Shown piece after piece: positions 1 to 6,168 of a DNA stretch of 64,000 nt (its first letter is position 1; the number at the start of each line of letters is the position of its first letter). Position numbers and translations under genes: made by a program. The notes beneath the pieces are model-generated. The model was not told the origin of the DNA, did no database searches, and saw only the letters and a program-made list of their open reading frames with translations. Origin of the DNA: VAZQ01 sp963721005. GTDB lineage: Bacteria; Pseudomonadota; Alphaproteobacteria; Rhizobiales; Xanthobacteraceae. The stretch lies in the NCBI GenBank assembly GCA_963721005.1, contig CAVRHR010000004.1:1021963-1085962 (forward strand), read 5' to 3'.

Positions 1-52
1 GGTTACGCCTTCCACATTTTGACGGCCTTAGCCGGCAAGGGAGATCGACCAA

Positions 53-282
53 ATGGTGAAATCGCTTGTTGTGCTTTTACTTCTTGGCCTCTCGGCCACG
101 GTGGTCGGCGCCGTCGAACTAGAAGACCTTGCACCGTGCCGTCCAGCTGCTGCCCGCTTCTGCGACCGCGCTGGGGCATGAGCTGGAACAACCTTCTCCG
201 CTGCGGCTCCACTCTCGCCGCTCACAGTTTCCACATAGGAAATGCCTGCCGGGATATACTCAAGCGCTACGGCCAGTTGTGA
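53..282 (+). pseudogene. Frameshifted small Cys-rich secreted protein
   Basis: From the ATG at 53 the frame encodes a signal peptide (MVKSLVVLLLLGLSATVVGA) followed by a Cys-containing stretch ending PAAARFCDRAGA, and stops at 181. The continuation GMSWNNLLRCGSTLAA, ending ACRDILKRYGQL, is read in the neighbouring frame and stops at 282. The two halves join at about 165-178 if one base is restored. I recall similar short Cys-rich exported proteins in Bradyrhizobium, but function is unknown. Either a one-base indel has killed the gene or the assembly has an error here. Confidence 0.6.
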
Positions 283-502
283 TGGGGCAAAGGCTACGTC
301 CTGCTCTATTTACATGCTCTGGTGTGAATTTGATGCCGCCACAATCAAAAGAGCCCGCTACCCGTCAGCGCCATGGTTGGCGAGACAATCAGATCGTGGT
401 AGGGCCCCTCGGGGAGCGGCTGCTTATATTGCGATCTTCATCTGAGGTCAGCGTTCAGGGCGCCAGGCGGCCAGCCCGCGAAACACATCAAAGAAGGCGA
501 AG

Positions 503-781
503 ATGAGAATTTTGGTGATCGTTTCCGTTCTGATCGGGGGGTTCGGGCTTGCAGCCGCGCAGGATCTGGTCCCCCCTGGTAACAAAAGCGAAGCCCCCAA
601 TCCGGCCCCGCCCGCGCAGCAGAACGCGCCCCCGGATAAGGTCGCGCCCGGCCGCTTGACGTCGCCCAATGCCGTACCTCCAGACGACAAGGCAGAGGGC
701 AACTCGCCGGCCCTTAAGATGGACTCCGGCGCGGAGAAGAAGCCGGCAGCGCCAAAAGGTGAGCCGGGCGGCAAGGACTAG
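503..781 (+). CDS. Small secreted Pro/Lys-rich hypothetical protein
   Basis: This 92-residue protein starts with an obvious signal peptide (MRILVIVSVLIGGFGLAAAQ) with likely cleavage after AAA. The rest is low-complexity, hydrophilic and rich in Pro, Lys, Asp and Gly, with no Cys and no visible catalytic motif. An AGAAGG-like ribosome site precedes the ATG. It probably sits in the periplasm as a disordered polypeptide. A 26-residue hydrophobic ORF follows 20 bp downstream and a strong terminator lies at 996-1020, so the two may be co-transcribed. No function is recognised. Confidence 0.65.
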   Translation: MRILVIVSVLIGGFGLAAAQDLVPPGNKSEAPNPAPPAQQNAPPDKVAPGRLTSPNAVPPDDKAEGNSPALKMDSGAEKKPAAPKGEPGGKD

Positions 782-800
782 GCGGGACCGTAAAGTCTCG

Positions 801-881
801 ATGAAGCGCATTCCGCGTGGATTTTTGTCGCCGCTGGCCCTCCTGGCCTTCGCTATGATCCTCGCGCTCGTGCTGCGGTAA
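801..881 (+). CDS. 26-residue single-span membrane peptide
   Basis: The frame encodes MKRIPRGFLSPLALLAFAMI and ends LALVLR. It has a positively charged N-terminus and one hydrophobic helix, typical of a tiny inner-membrane protein. It lies 20 bp after the secreted Pro-rich gene and ends about 115 bp before a terminator. The length is too short for coding statistics. Support comes only from its composition and its position, so it may be spurious. Confidence 0.4.
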   Translation: MKRIPRGFLSPLALLAFAMILALVLR

Positions 882-995
882 TCTCTGTATATCGGAACCG
901 AGCGAGGTTTGCCGCGTTACCCATGCGACGGGGCGATAATCTCCCGTCCTAGTGTTGTCATGGCGTGGTGGGTGACCCTCACCTCGCAACTTTCG

Positions 996-1020
996 GCCCC
1001 GCCTGTGCGGGGCTTTTTTT
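996..1020 (+). terminator. Rho-independent terminator
   Basis: A 7-bp perfect GC stem (GCCCCGC / GCGGGGC) with a CTGT loop is followed by seven T residues. It is the best intrinsic terminator in the window and closes the small-gene unit at 503-881. Confidence 0.85.
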
Positions 1021-1178
1021 AGGGCTGTGAAGGATAGGAAACGGGGTGCTGTCCTAATTCGACCCCTGGTTTCCTAATTTGCATGTCAAGGTGCCCTAAG
1101 TTCCCGGAACCGCTCATTTTCTCTCGCATTAACCGTACTCAAAACGGCGTCGGCCAATGGCGGTCGGAGGTGCTGTCT

Positions 1179-1334
1179 ATGTGCGACAAATGCGATGAGC
1201 TCGACGCTAAGATCGAGCAGTACCGAAAGCTGGCCTCGGGCATTATCGATCGGCTTGCGCTTGATGGAATCGCGGCCAGAATAAAGGAGATGGAGGCACA
1301 AAAGGTGCAACTCCATCCTGAGCAAAAGCGATAG
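1179..1334 (+). CDS. 51-residue Cys-containing coiled hypothetical protein
   Basis: The ATG at 1179 starts MCDKCDELDAKIEQYRKLAS, a CxxC motif followed by a charged, probably helical segment with an ending QKVQLHPEQKR. I chose this start over an upstream frame extension because the upstream part is unstructured and the CDKCDELD start looks like that of small proteins I recall from Bradyrhizobium. It is cytoplasmic, with no signal peptide. The paired Cys could bind a metal. No function is known. Confidence 0.6.
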   Translation: MCDKCDELDAKIEQYRKLASGIIDRLALDGIAARIKEMEAQKVQLHPEQKR

Positions 1335-1435
1335 GCTGCCTCAGTTGGGCGGAGCTTGCCCCCCTAGCTAGTAGCCGGATTTGAATTTCTCTGGCAGGAC
1401 CTATACCATTTCTCAGGAACGGAGAGGGTGCTGCT

Positions 1436-1669
1436 GTGCTTCAAAAGCTTGGCGATCACATCCAGACGTGCATTGAACAGGCCGCCAAAGCGGAAGCGCG
1501 AGCGGCCGAAGTGACCGACCCAAGCCTGAAGGCGGACTATCAATCTCTTGCCGCCCAGTGGACCCACTTAGCCGGCAGCTACCAGTTTGCCGAAAGCCTG
1601 GAGCGGTTCCTGCTCGATTCCCAGAAGGCCAAGGATGCCTTGGAACCTCAAGCACCGAAACAGCCTTAG
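1436..1669 (+). CDS. 77-residue helical hypothetical protein
   Basis: The protein begins MLQKLGDHIQTCIEQAAKAE and continues as a helix-rich charged polypeptide containing SLAAQWTHLAGSYQFAESLE. That pattern resembles short all-helical proteins widespread in Hyphomicrobiales. The start codon may be this GTG or a nearby alternative. There are no signal peptide or membrane spans. Its stop codon overlaps the stop of a minus-strand zinc-ribbon remnant, so the two are convergent. Function unknown. Confidence 0.6.
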   Translation: MLQKLGDHIQTCIEQAAKAEARAAEVTDPSLKADYQSLAAQWTHLAGSYQFAESLERFLLDSQKAKDALEPQAPKQP

Positions 1670-1857
1670 CGTCGCCACTGCGCCCCGGTCAGGCTCTCCT
1701 GCTTCGATCGCTCGTGCCAATTCGGCCGCACGTCGGCGCCGATGATCCCGCACCTGGTGCAGACGGCTTTCGGGCATAGGTCGCGCACGGCTGTTTCATC
1801 CGGCCAGAGATCAGCGTCGACCGTCGCGCTGTGGTGGCAGTGGAGGCCTTCCGAGCT
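1666..1857 (-). pseudogene. Remnant of a small zinc-ribbon protein
   Basis: The minus frame reads SSEGLHCHHSATVDADLWPD and then LCPKAVCTRCGIIGADVRPN before W, ending at a stop at 1666. It carries Cys-x-His-His and CTRCG metal-ligand motifs. Upstream the frame stays open to a TGA near 1975 but has no ATG, so the 5' part is lost or frameshifted. It resembles the Cys-rich halves expected for the broken genes at 3206 and 5082, suggesting one decayed multi-copy family. Confidence 0.5.
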
Positions 1858-2060
1858 CTGCGCTCTCGATCGACCGCGTTGATTTCCGGACTCTTCGGAT
1901 CTTCTCCCGGCGTCGGCGTCGGGTCGCCGAAGGGTTGTTCTGGTTCGTAAGTGGGATCGCCAGCGGGATCATGCATCGGAACGTCTGGCGGATCCTTCAG
2001 GGGCGGGGACTGCGGATCGTGGGGCGGTGCGGGTTGCTTCGGCCCGTCGACGCAATCCAA
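1689..2060 (-). pseudogene. Pro/Asp-rich reading frame overlapping the zinc-ribbon remnant
   Basis: The minus frame encodes a low-complexity Pro/Asp segment (KDPPDVPMHDPAGDPTYEPE, then FGDPTPTPGEDP). I recall such sequences in short Bradyrhizobium proteins, where they normally end soon after that motif. Here the frame runs on, without an expected stop, through the zinc-ribbon remnant in another frame. The start is unclear; a TTG at 2060 is possible. I read this as the tail of one small gene merged by indel with the next. Confidence 0.35.
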
Positions 2061-2165
2061 TTTTCGCGGTATTGATCCGTTCCTTCTCTCCCGCCCGGAA
2101 GGGAGAACTCCGCCTCGAAGTGACGGTTTCCCGCTGCACAACGCGCGCACATCCAACTGGCATCA

Positions 2166-2255
2166 TCACGGCTCCTCCCGGAATCGCAGCATGCCCGGGG
2201 CGCGCGGGTTCTTGGTCTTGAGCCAGGCCCGCGACGGTCCCGCGCGATACGGGTG
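2166..2255 (-). pseudogene. Isolated 3' end of an ATP-dependent DNA ligase gene
   Basis: The minus strand encodes HPYRAGPSRAWLKTKNPRAP followed by GMLRFREEP and a TGA stop at 2166. This is the C-terminal end of the adenylation domain of LigD-type or stand-alone ATP-dependent ligases, containing the Lys-rich motif WLKTKNP. Nothing upstream belongs to it: the sequence turns directly into the oppositely oriented ligase fragment. It is therefore one arm of an inverted structure, not a gene. Confidence 0.7.
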
Positions 2256-2594
2256 GCGATCTTCGACAAGCTCCACAGCCGGGCATTTGACGGTGAGGTG
2301 ATCCTCTACGCCTTCGATCTGCTCGAGCTGGACGGAGCGGACTGGCGGCTGCGGACCCTCGGGGAGCGCAAGGAACGGCTGGCCGAGCTTCTCGCGGACG
2401 CCCCAGCCGGGATCCAATATACCGAGCACCTTGACGGCGACGGCGCCGCGATCTTCGCCCATGCCTGCCGGCTCGGCGCCGAGGGCATCGTCTCCAAGCA
2501 CCGCGAACACCCGTATCGCGCGTGACCATCGCGGGCCTGGCTCAAGACCAAAAACCCGCGCGCCCCGGGCATGCTGCGATTTCGGGAGGAGCCG
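2170..2594. repeat. Inverted repeat from ligase 3' ends
   Basis: The segment 2170-2255 is nearly the reverse complement of 2508-2594, with only a handful of differences. Both arms encode the same ligase C-terminus in opposite orientations, and 2256-2507 is unique spacer carrying the rest of the plus-strand fragment. The arrangement suggests recombination between two divergent or convergent ligase copies, leaving a head-to-head remnant. Confidence 0.7.
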
Positions 2595-2595
2595 G
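2250..2595 (+). pseudogene. Internal fragment of an ATP-dependent DNA ligase
   Basis: The frame reads VAIFDKLHSRAFDGEVILYA, then FDLLELDGADWR and later GAEGIVSKHREHPYRA, typical of the adenylation domain of ATP-dependent ligases (motifs around ELDG and GIVSK). A TGA at 2523-2525 interrupts the frame where the opposite arm has GGA. After it the homology continues in frame as PSRAWLKTKNPRAPGMLRF. The catalytic lysine region is absent at the 5' end. A full adenylation domain is about 200 residues or more; fewer than 120 remain. Non-functional. Confidence 0.75.
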
Positions 2596-2914
2596 AGAAA
2601 GCGGTGGACCGTACTCAGCGATCAACTTATGCCGGGCAAATTTCGAAGTGTTCGGCGCGGCGATCATATTCCCGCGCAACGGACTCTAAGGCCTTCCGCA
2701 ACCTGCTCGTCAGGCTCATCAGCCGCCTTCTGAGCGCATTCCTTCGATTTTTTGAGATACGATGAATACTCGGGGCTAGGCATGCGACGTTCTCCAGCCA
2801 TTCAGAACTCAAGCTGAGTAGTTTGGTTCCGTAGGCCCCTGCCTCTCCCGTAAGTTGGCGATGGTCCGGGAGACGCCTTACAAGGCGTGGGGCGTATAAC
2901 GGAGCGCAGCGACG
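2595..2914. other. Gene-free stretch
   Basis: No reading frame here is supported on either strand. The first part continues eroded sequence downstream of the ligase fragment. The last 20 bases carry a GGAG ribosome site for the gene at 2915. Confidence 0.5.
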
Positions 2915-3073
2915 ATGAGCAATCTTGAACGGAAACTATTCGATGCACTCCGCGAGCTGGCGGAGCAGATCGACAGCGGCAACGGGCGGGACGATCATGG
3001 CCACCCGCTGAAGAACCTTAAGGCACTTCGCGATGCCCGCGCCATCGTGGACGAGATTGATGGCACAAGTTGA
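2915..3073 (+). CDS. 52-residue acidic hypothetical protein
   Basis: The frame encodes MSNLERKLFDALRELAEQID, then GNGRDDHGHPLKNL and ends ARAIVDEIDGTS. It has a good GGAG ribosome site eight bases upstream. The product is a small soluble, mostly helical protein without Cys or membrane spans. A palindromic hairpin begins three bases after the stop and probably terminates transcription. I recall similar short proteins in Bradyrhizobium genomes; function unknown. Confidence 0.6.
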   Translation: MSNLERKLFDALRELAEQIDSGNGRDDHGHPLKNLKALRDARAIVDEIDGTS

Positions 3074-3075
3074 AA

Positions 3076-3114
3076 GGAAGCCCCGCCTAAACCCGCTCAG
3101 TCGGCGAGGCTTCC
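3076..3114 (+). terminator. Palindromic hairpin downstream of the 52-residue gene
   Basis: GGAAGCCCCGCC pairs with GGCGAGGCTTCC across a 15-base loop, with one mismatch. The element closely resembles the hairpin at 4545-4587, and both are followed by CAGACGG or AGACGG. It may be a dispersed repeat that doubles as a terminator; there is no T-tract. Confidence 0.55.
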
Positions 3115-3205
3115 AGACGGAGCGGTGCATAACTGGGGATTGACGCCGCGTCCGGCGGACTCAACGGCGCTTGCCCGGCTACGGTTCCAACAAGCGAGAC
3201 TGTGC

Positions 3206-3413
3206 ATGCGCCGGGACCCCCACGACGACCCGCCGCGAAGACCGACACGGGAGCGCTATCGAGGCCCGCCGACCACATTGGGCGATAATCCGCGCGCACG
3301 GGGTCCGGCGGTTGCTGGTCTACGTCAGAGCCTCTTGGATCGCTCCCGCAGCTTGGGCGCCAGCGGGGAGGGCGGCTGCCCTCCTCGAAGGTCCGCGGTG
3401 GCGCATCAAGTGA
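3206..3413 (+). pseudogene. Frameshifted member of a small DPHDDPP/zinc-ribbon family
   Basis: The ATG at 3206 starts MRRDPHDDPPRRPTRERYRG, and the frame then loses sense. The neighbouring frame resumes with IRAHGVRRLLVYVRASWIAP and stops at 3413. The same two modules, in the same order and again in different frames, occur at 5082-5350. Intact relatives as I remember them continue into a CxxCG metal site, which is missing here. Function unknown. At least one indel lies at about 3275-3290. Confidence 0.5.
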
Positions 3414-3597
3414 ATACCTTGCGTTCAAAAGCCGCACCGGCTGAGCTAGGCGGGCGCTCTCGGGTGCCTTAACCTGCCCTTAAAGATGAAGATATGTTTG
3501 GTTGAGGGGCCCCGGCAGCCTTGCCGGCCCACCCGCGCCTTGCCATCTTCGGTGCAAGGAGTGGCGAAGCTCACAAGGCATCCCTAATAGAAACGTA

Positions 3598-3846
3598 ATG
3601 GACCGGTTGACCGACGATGAGCGCCGGCTGCTTGAACTGCTGGCCGGGAGCGCCAACGGCGTGAGCGAGACGCTGTTGGTGACGCGCTTCACGCTCGACA
3701 TGATGGTCGGCTTGGTGCGCGAAAGGCTAGCGACGACGACGCTCGAGCGCACCTTTACAGCCGGCAAGCCGGTCGAGGTTACGCGCGTCAGAATAGCCGA
3801 TGCCGGACGGCGCGCGCTGGCATGGACCGCGAGGAATAGGAAATGA
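3598..3846 (+). CDS. 82-residue hypothetical protein, possible winged-helix fold
   Basis: The product begins MDRLTDDERRLLELLAGSAN and contains TLDMMVGLVRERLATTTLER and ends with RVRIADAGRRALAWTARNRK. The pattern of short helices and a terminal ITDAGRRAL-like motif is typical of winged-helix domains, in which the wing leads into that phrase, but there is no partner domain. I chose the ATG at 3598 because the upstream extension is unlike coding sequence. It could bind DNA; this is inference from the motif only. Confidence 0.6.
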   Translation: MDRLTDDERRLLELLAGSANGVSETLLVTRFTLDMMVGLVRERLATTTLERTFTAGKPVEVTRVRIADAGRRALAWTARNRK

Positions 3847-3973
3847 GCCGTGCCGGACTTAGCCGATCGCTGTCGTCGCCCGTTCGGGATGCGCATTCCA
3901 TGTCATCTTTGGCCCCCCTAGCCTGCTAGGATGCCAAGGCGGCTCACAGTCAGTCCGACAAGGGTTGATCCCA

Positions 3974-4192
3974 ATGGACCGCGCCAAACGCACGCACAAG
4001 TTCAAGCTCGGTCAATCGGTGTCTTTGCAATCGACCTTGTTCAATCGCGATGCCGCGAGCGGTGCATACAAGGTGACCAGGCAGCTGCCCGAGAGGGACG
4101 GTGAGATTGAATATCAGATTAAGAGGCCAGGGGAGCCCCATGAACGCGTCGTAAAGGAACGCGACCTCAGCGCGGAGGCTCAAACTGAATGA
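3974..4192 (+). CDS. 72-residue basic hypothetical protein
   Basis: The ATG at 3974 gives MDRAKRTHKFKLGQSVSLQS, then a compact segment YKVTRQLPERDGEIEYQIKR and an acidic tail ending LSAEAQTE. The layout suggests a small SH3-like beta-barrel, which is common in short Bradyrhizobium proteins with the phrase 'Y.V...LP...GE.EYRIK'. Its TGA stop overlaps the ATG of the next gene (4189) by four bases, so the two were translationally coupled. Function unknown. Confidence 0.6.
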   Translation: MDRAKRTHKFKLGQSVSLQSTLFNRDAASGAYKVTRQLPERDGEIEYQIKRPGEPHERVVKERDLSAEAQTE

Positions 4193-4354
4193 GCGAGAGC
4201 GAAATTAAGATCCAGCGTTGGCAGCGCTACATTGAGGAATGCCGCCGTGGCCAAGTTCCTCAGCGCCGAAGGCCGGCAGACCATGCAGACGGTCATCGAT
4301 TCATATGAGAAGCTGATCGCCATGGCGCGGGACCAGGACAAGAGGAAAAGCTAG
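4189..4354 (+). pseudogene. Frameshifted small helical protein
   Basis: The ATG at 4189 overlaps the preceding stop. The frame reads MSESEIKIQRWQRYIEECRR and then diverges. The adjacent frame continues naturally with AKFLSAEGRQTMQTVIDSYE and ends KLIAMARDQDKRKS at 4354. One base gained or lost at about 4243-4250 reconciles them into a protein of about 55 residues. Restored, it would be a charged helical polypeptide coupled to the gene before it. A minus-strand gene overlaps its 3' end. Confidence 0.6.
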
Positions 4355-4526
4355 AGCCATTCGACCTGCATGCCGGTTCCCTCGCCGGCGCAATCTCGAA
4401 AATGGCCGCGAGTGTCCAAGTTCGGGCCATGTCGAGAAACGCCCTTCGCTCTGCGTCGGTCTTCGCGCCGCGAGCCGAACTCATGCATTCGTCGGCAAAG
4501 CGCTGATATTCGTCGGGTATCGTCAT
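4293..4526 (-). CDS. Small helical hypothetical protein with read-through C-terminus
   Basis: The first half, MTIPDEYQRFADECMSSARG then AFLDMARTWTLAA, matches a pattern I know from many short Bradyrhizobium proteins, which end about there. Here the frame continues for about 33 further residues (PAREPACRSNGSSF and onward) that are simply antisense to the broken plus-strand gene 4189-4354. Either the stop codon has been lost, or the real product is longer than usual. No membrane spans or Cys clusters. Confidence 0.55.
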   Translation of the reverse strand: MTIPDEYQRFADECMSSARGAKTDAERRAFLDMARTWTLAAIFEIAPAREPACRSNGSSFSSCPGPAPWRSASHMNR

Positions 4527-4544
4527 AGCGGCACCGCGCCCAAA

Positions 4545-4587
4545 GGAAGGCCCGCCGGGGAGTTGGTCGTCACCCGGCGGGGCTTCC
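4545..4587. repeat. Palindromic GC-rich hairpin, second copy
   Basis: GGAAGGCCCGCCGGG pairs with CCCGGCGGGGCTTCC over a 13-base loop with one mismatch. Its outer arms and 3' flank match the hairpin at 3076-3114. It lies just upstream of the minus-strand gene at 4293-4526, so it is not that gene's terminator. I regard it as a dispersed palindromic repeat. Confidence 0.5.
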
Positions 4588-4666
4588 AGACGGGAAGCTT
4601 GGAGTCGGGGGGACTTGGGGCTTCGCCGTCCATCGACAAAATACCGCCTCCGGGCACGGTCAAATC

Positions 4667-4680
4667 TTGATAAATATCAA
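4667..4680 (+). promoter_or_regulatory. Perfect FNR/FixK-type box
   Basis: The sequence TTGATAAATATCAA matches the TTGAT-N4-ATCAA consensus of CRP/FNR-family oxygen regulators exactly. It lies 135 bp upstream of the secreted-protein gene at 4815 and 141 bp upstream of the divergent gene starting at 4526. In rhizobia such boxes are bound by FixK-type proteins and activate when centred near -41.5, which would place a transcription start at about 4715. Confidence 0.6.
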
Positions 4681-4814
4681 TTATGCTTGCCTGCGGGCGG
4701 GAGGCTTGATCCGGGACGACTAGGCGGCCGCAAGGCGTAACGTAATCACTTGCACCCTACTCGCGTTGCCCTAGATTCGATCCGCGCTACGTCGGGGTTA
4801 CAGGAGGAACCGCC

Positions 4815-5075
4815 ATGAATAGAAAGATGGCTCTAGTCGCGCTCGCGGTCATCACCGCCCCCGCTGTTCTTCTCGGCATCTCTTCTTCCGCCGCTGCGTC
4901 GTCCTGCCGCGAAGACCCGAGCCAATGCGGTGGGTTTGTGCTCCCTTGCAGCCTGGACGGGGTCAATCCGGTCTATCACCCCCATATCTTCGGCAACCCT
5001 GCCGTCGCTAGATCATATGGATTTGTCCGATCGCGGGGTGGCGCTTGGCAGGTGGTGCCCAACTGTCATCGCTGA
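4815..5075 (+). CDS. Small secreted Cys-containing protein, possibly FixK/FNR controlled
   Basis: This 86-residue protein has a signal peptide (MNRKMALVALAVITAPAVLL, cleavage probably after SSAAA) and a mature part with four Cys in SSCREDPSQCGGFVLPCSLD and the C-terminal PNCHR. An AGGAGG ribosome site at 4802-4807 precedes the ATG. It is probably a periplasmic protein stabilised by two disulfides. The perfect FNR-type box at 4667-4680 is the only obvious regulatory site upstream, so expression under low oxygen is plausible. No family is recognised. Confidence 0.7.
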   Translation: MNRKMALVALAVITAPAVLLGISSSAAASSCREDPSQCGGFVLPCSLDGVNPVYHPHIFGNPAVARSYGFVRSRGGAWQVVPNCHR

Positions 5076-5081
5076 TGTTGG

Positions 5082-5350
5082 ATGCGCCACCGCGACCCCC
5101 ACGACGATCCGCCGCGAAGACGACGACCCGAGCGGTACCGAGGGCCAGAGACATCCGCTCGCTTGGGGTCCGGCGCCTGCTGATCTATTTGCTCAACCGG
5201 TCTATGCCGCCACAGCGTAACCCGATGATGACGTTTCGCGACGACAAGGCAGGCTGCGCCGTTATTGGATCGATTCTGGGACGTGGGCTCGAACGGCCGT
5301 GGCTGGCAAATTTCGCCGGTGTAGCTATTGAAGTCGGAAAGAAGCGGCGA
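5082..5350 (+). pseudogene. Second broken member of the DPHDDPP/zinc-ribbon family
   Basis: The ATG at 5082 opens MRHRDPHDDPPRRRRPERYR and the frame stops at 5183. The following module, IRSLGVRRLLIYLLNRSMPP, is in another frame and runs on without the CxxCG metal site expected. The same module order occurs at 3206-3413, and an orphan CxxCG part lies on the opposite strand at 1666-1857. Three decayed relatives within 4 kb imply local duplication followed by erosion. Confidence 0.5.
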
Positions 5351-5454
5351 AGGCCCAAACCCGCTCATGAGGTCCAGACATCGCCGCTCCCTCCGTCGCT
5401 CCCGCCGGGTAAATTGGACTTGCTCCAAGTATCACCTCCAAGAACAAGACCGCG

Positions 5455-6135
5455 TTGCGCCAGTTCGAAGATCCCGCGGTTCTGCAGCGCTTGATTGACC
5501 TGCCCAATCGCCTGTGGGCGGAGGTGAAACGCGAGCAAAACCCGAACTTCCGGACCCTCGCCAAGGCGCAGGCCGCTCTCGGCATAGCCATCCTGCCCTA
5601 TATGCCGCTGCGACCGGGAAACCTTACGGCGCTCACCTTCGGCATCCACTTGTTTATGGCGGAGGGGGGGCGTGCGACGTCGACCTTGGAGCTGCTGGCG
5701 AGCGAGGTGAAAAACGATGAGGACTTGGCCTTCGACATCCCGCCTCAAGTCGCCAAGATGCTGATCGAATACCGCGACCGCATCGCGCCGAAAGTGATTA
5801 GTCATCGGCCCGAACGCGTCTTTGTGAATGCTGACGGGACACCGAAGAGCCAGTCGACGGTTGCCTGGCTCATCACGAGCTACCTCTCACGCCGGGCCGG
5901 CACTGTGCTTACGCCGCATCAGTTTCGTCATCTGAGCGCGAAGATCATGCTTGATGCCGAGCCGGGTAGTTTCGAGAACGTACGGCAATTGTTGGGACAC
6001 AGAAATCATAAGACGACCACCAACTTTTACGCCGGCATCAATACTCGGCGTGCTGCACGCCATCACCAGCATCTCATCGAGAAGACCCTCGACGCTCAAA
6101 AGCCCGCTGTCCGACGCAAGAGGCGGACTTCATAG
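5455..6135 (+). CDS. Tyrosine recombinase, N-terminally truncated
   Basis: The 226-residue frame is the catalytic half of a site-specific integrase. The catalytic Arg is in YMPLRPGNLTAL, the His-x-x-Arg in LTPHQFRHLSAK, the second His in LLGHRNHKTT and the nucleophilic Tyr in TNFYAG. A stop codon just upstream (near 5410) removes the SAM-like core-binding domain, so strand exchange is doubtful. The start is an arbitrary TTG. It sits 33 bp before another tyrosine recombinase, an arrangement seen in integrative elements that use two recombinases. Possibly a pseudogene. Confidence 0.75.
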   Translation: MRQFEDPAVLQRLIDLPNRLWAEVKREQNPNFRTLAKAQAALGIAILPYMPLRPGNLTALTFGIHLFMAEGGRATSTLELLASEVKNDEDLAFDIPPQVAKMLIEYRDRIAPKVISHRPERVFVNADGTPKSQSTVAWLITSYLSRRAGTVLTPHQFRHLSAKIMLDAEPGSFENVRQLLGHRNHKTTTNFYAGINTRRAARHHQHLIEKTLDAQKPAVRRKRRTS

Positions 6136-6168
6136 TCAAGAGTTCGACGAACAGGAGGAGTAAGACCA

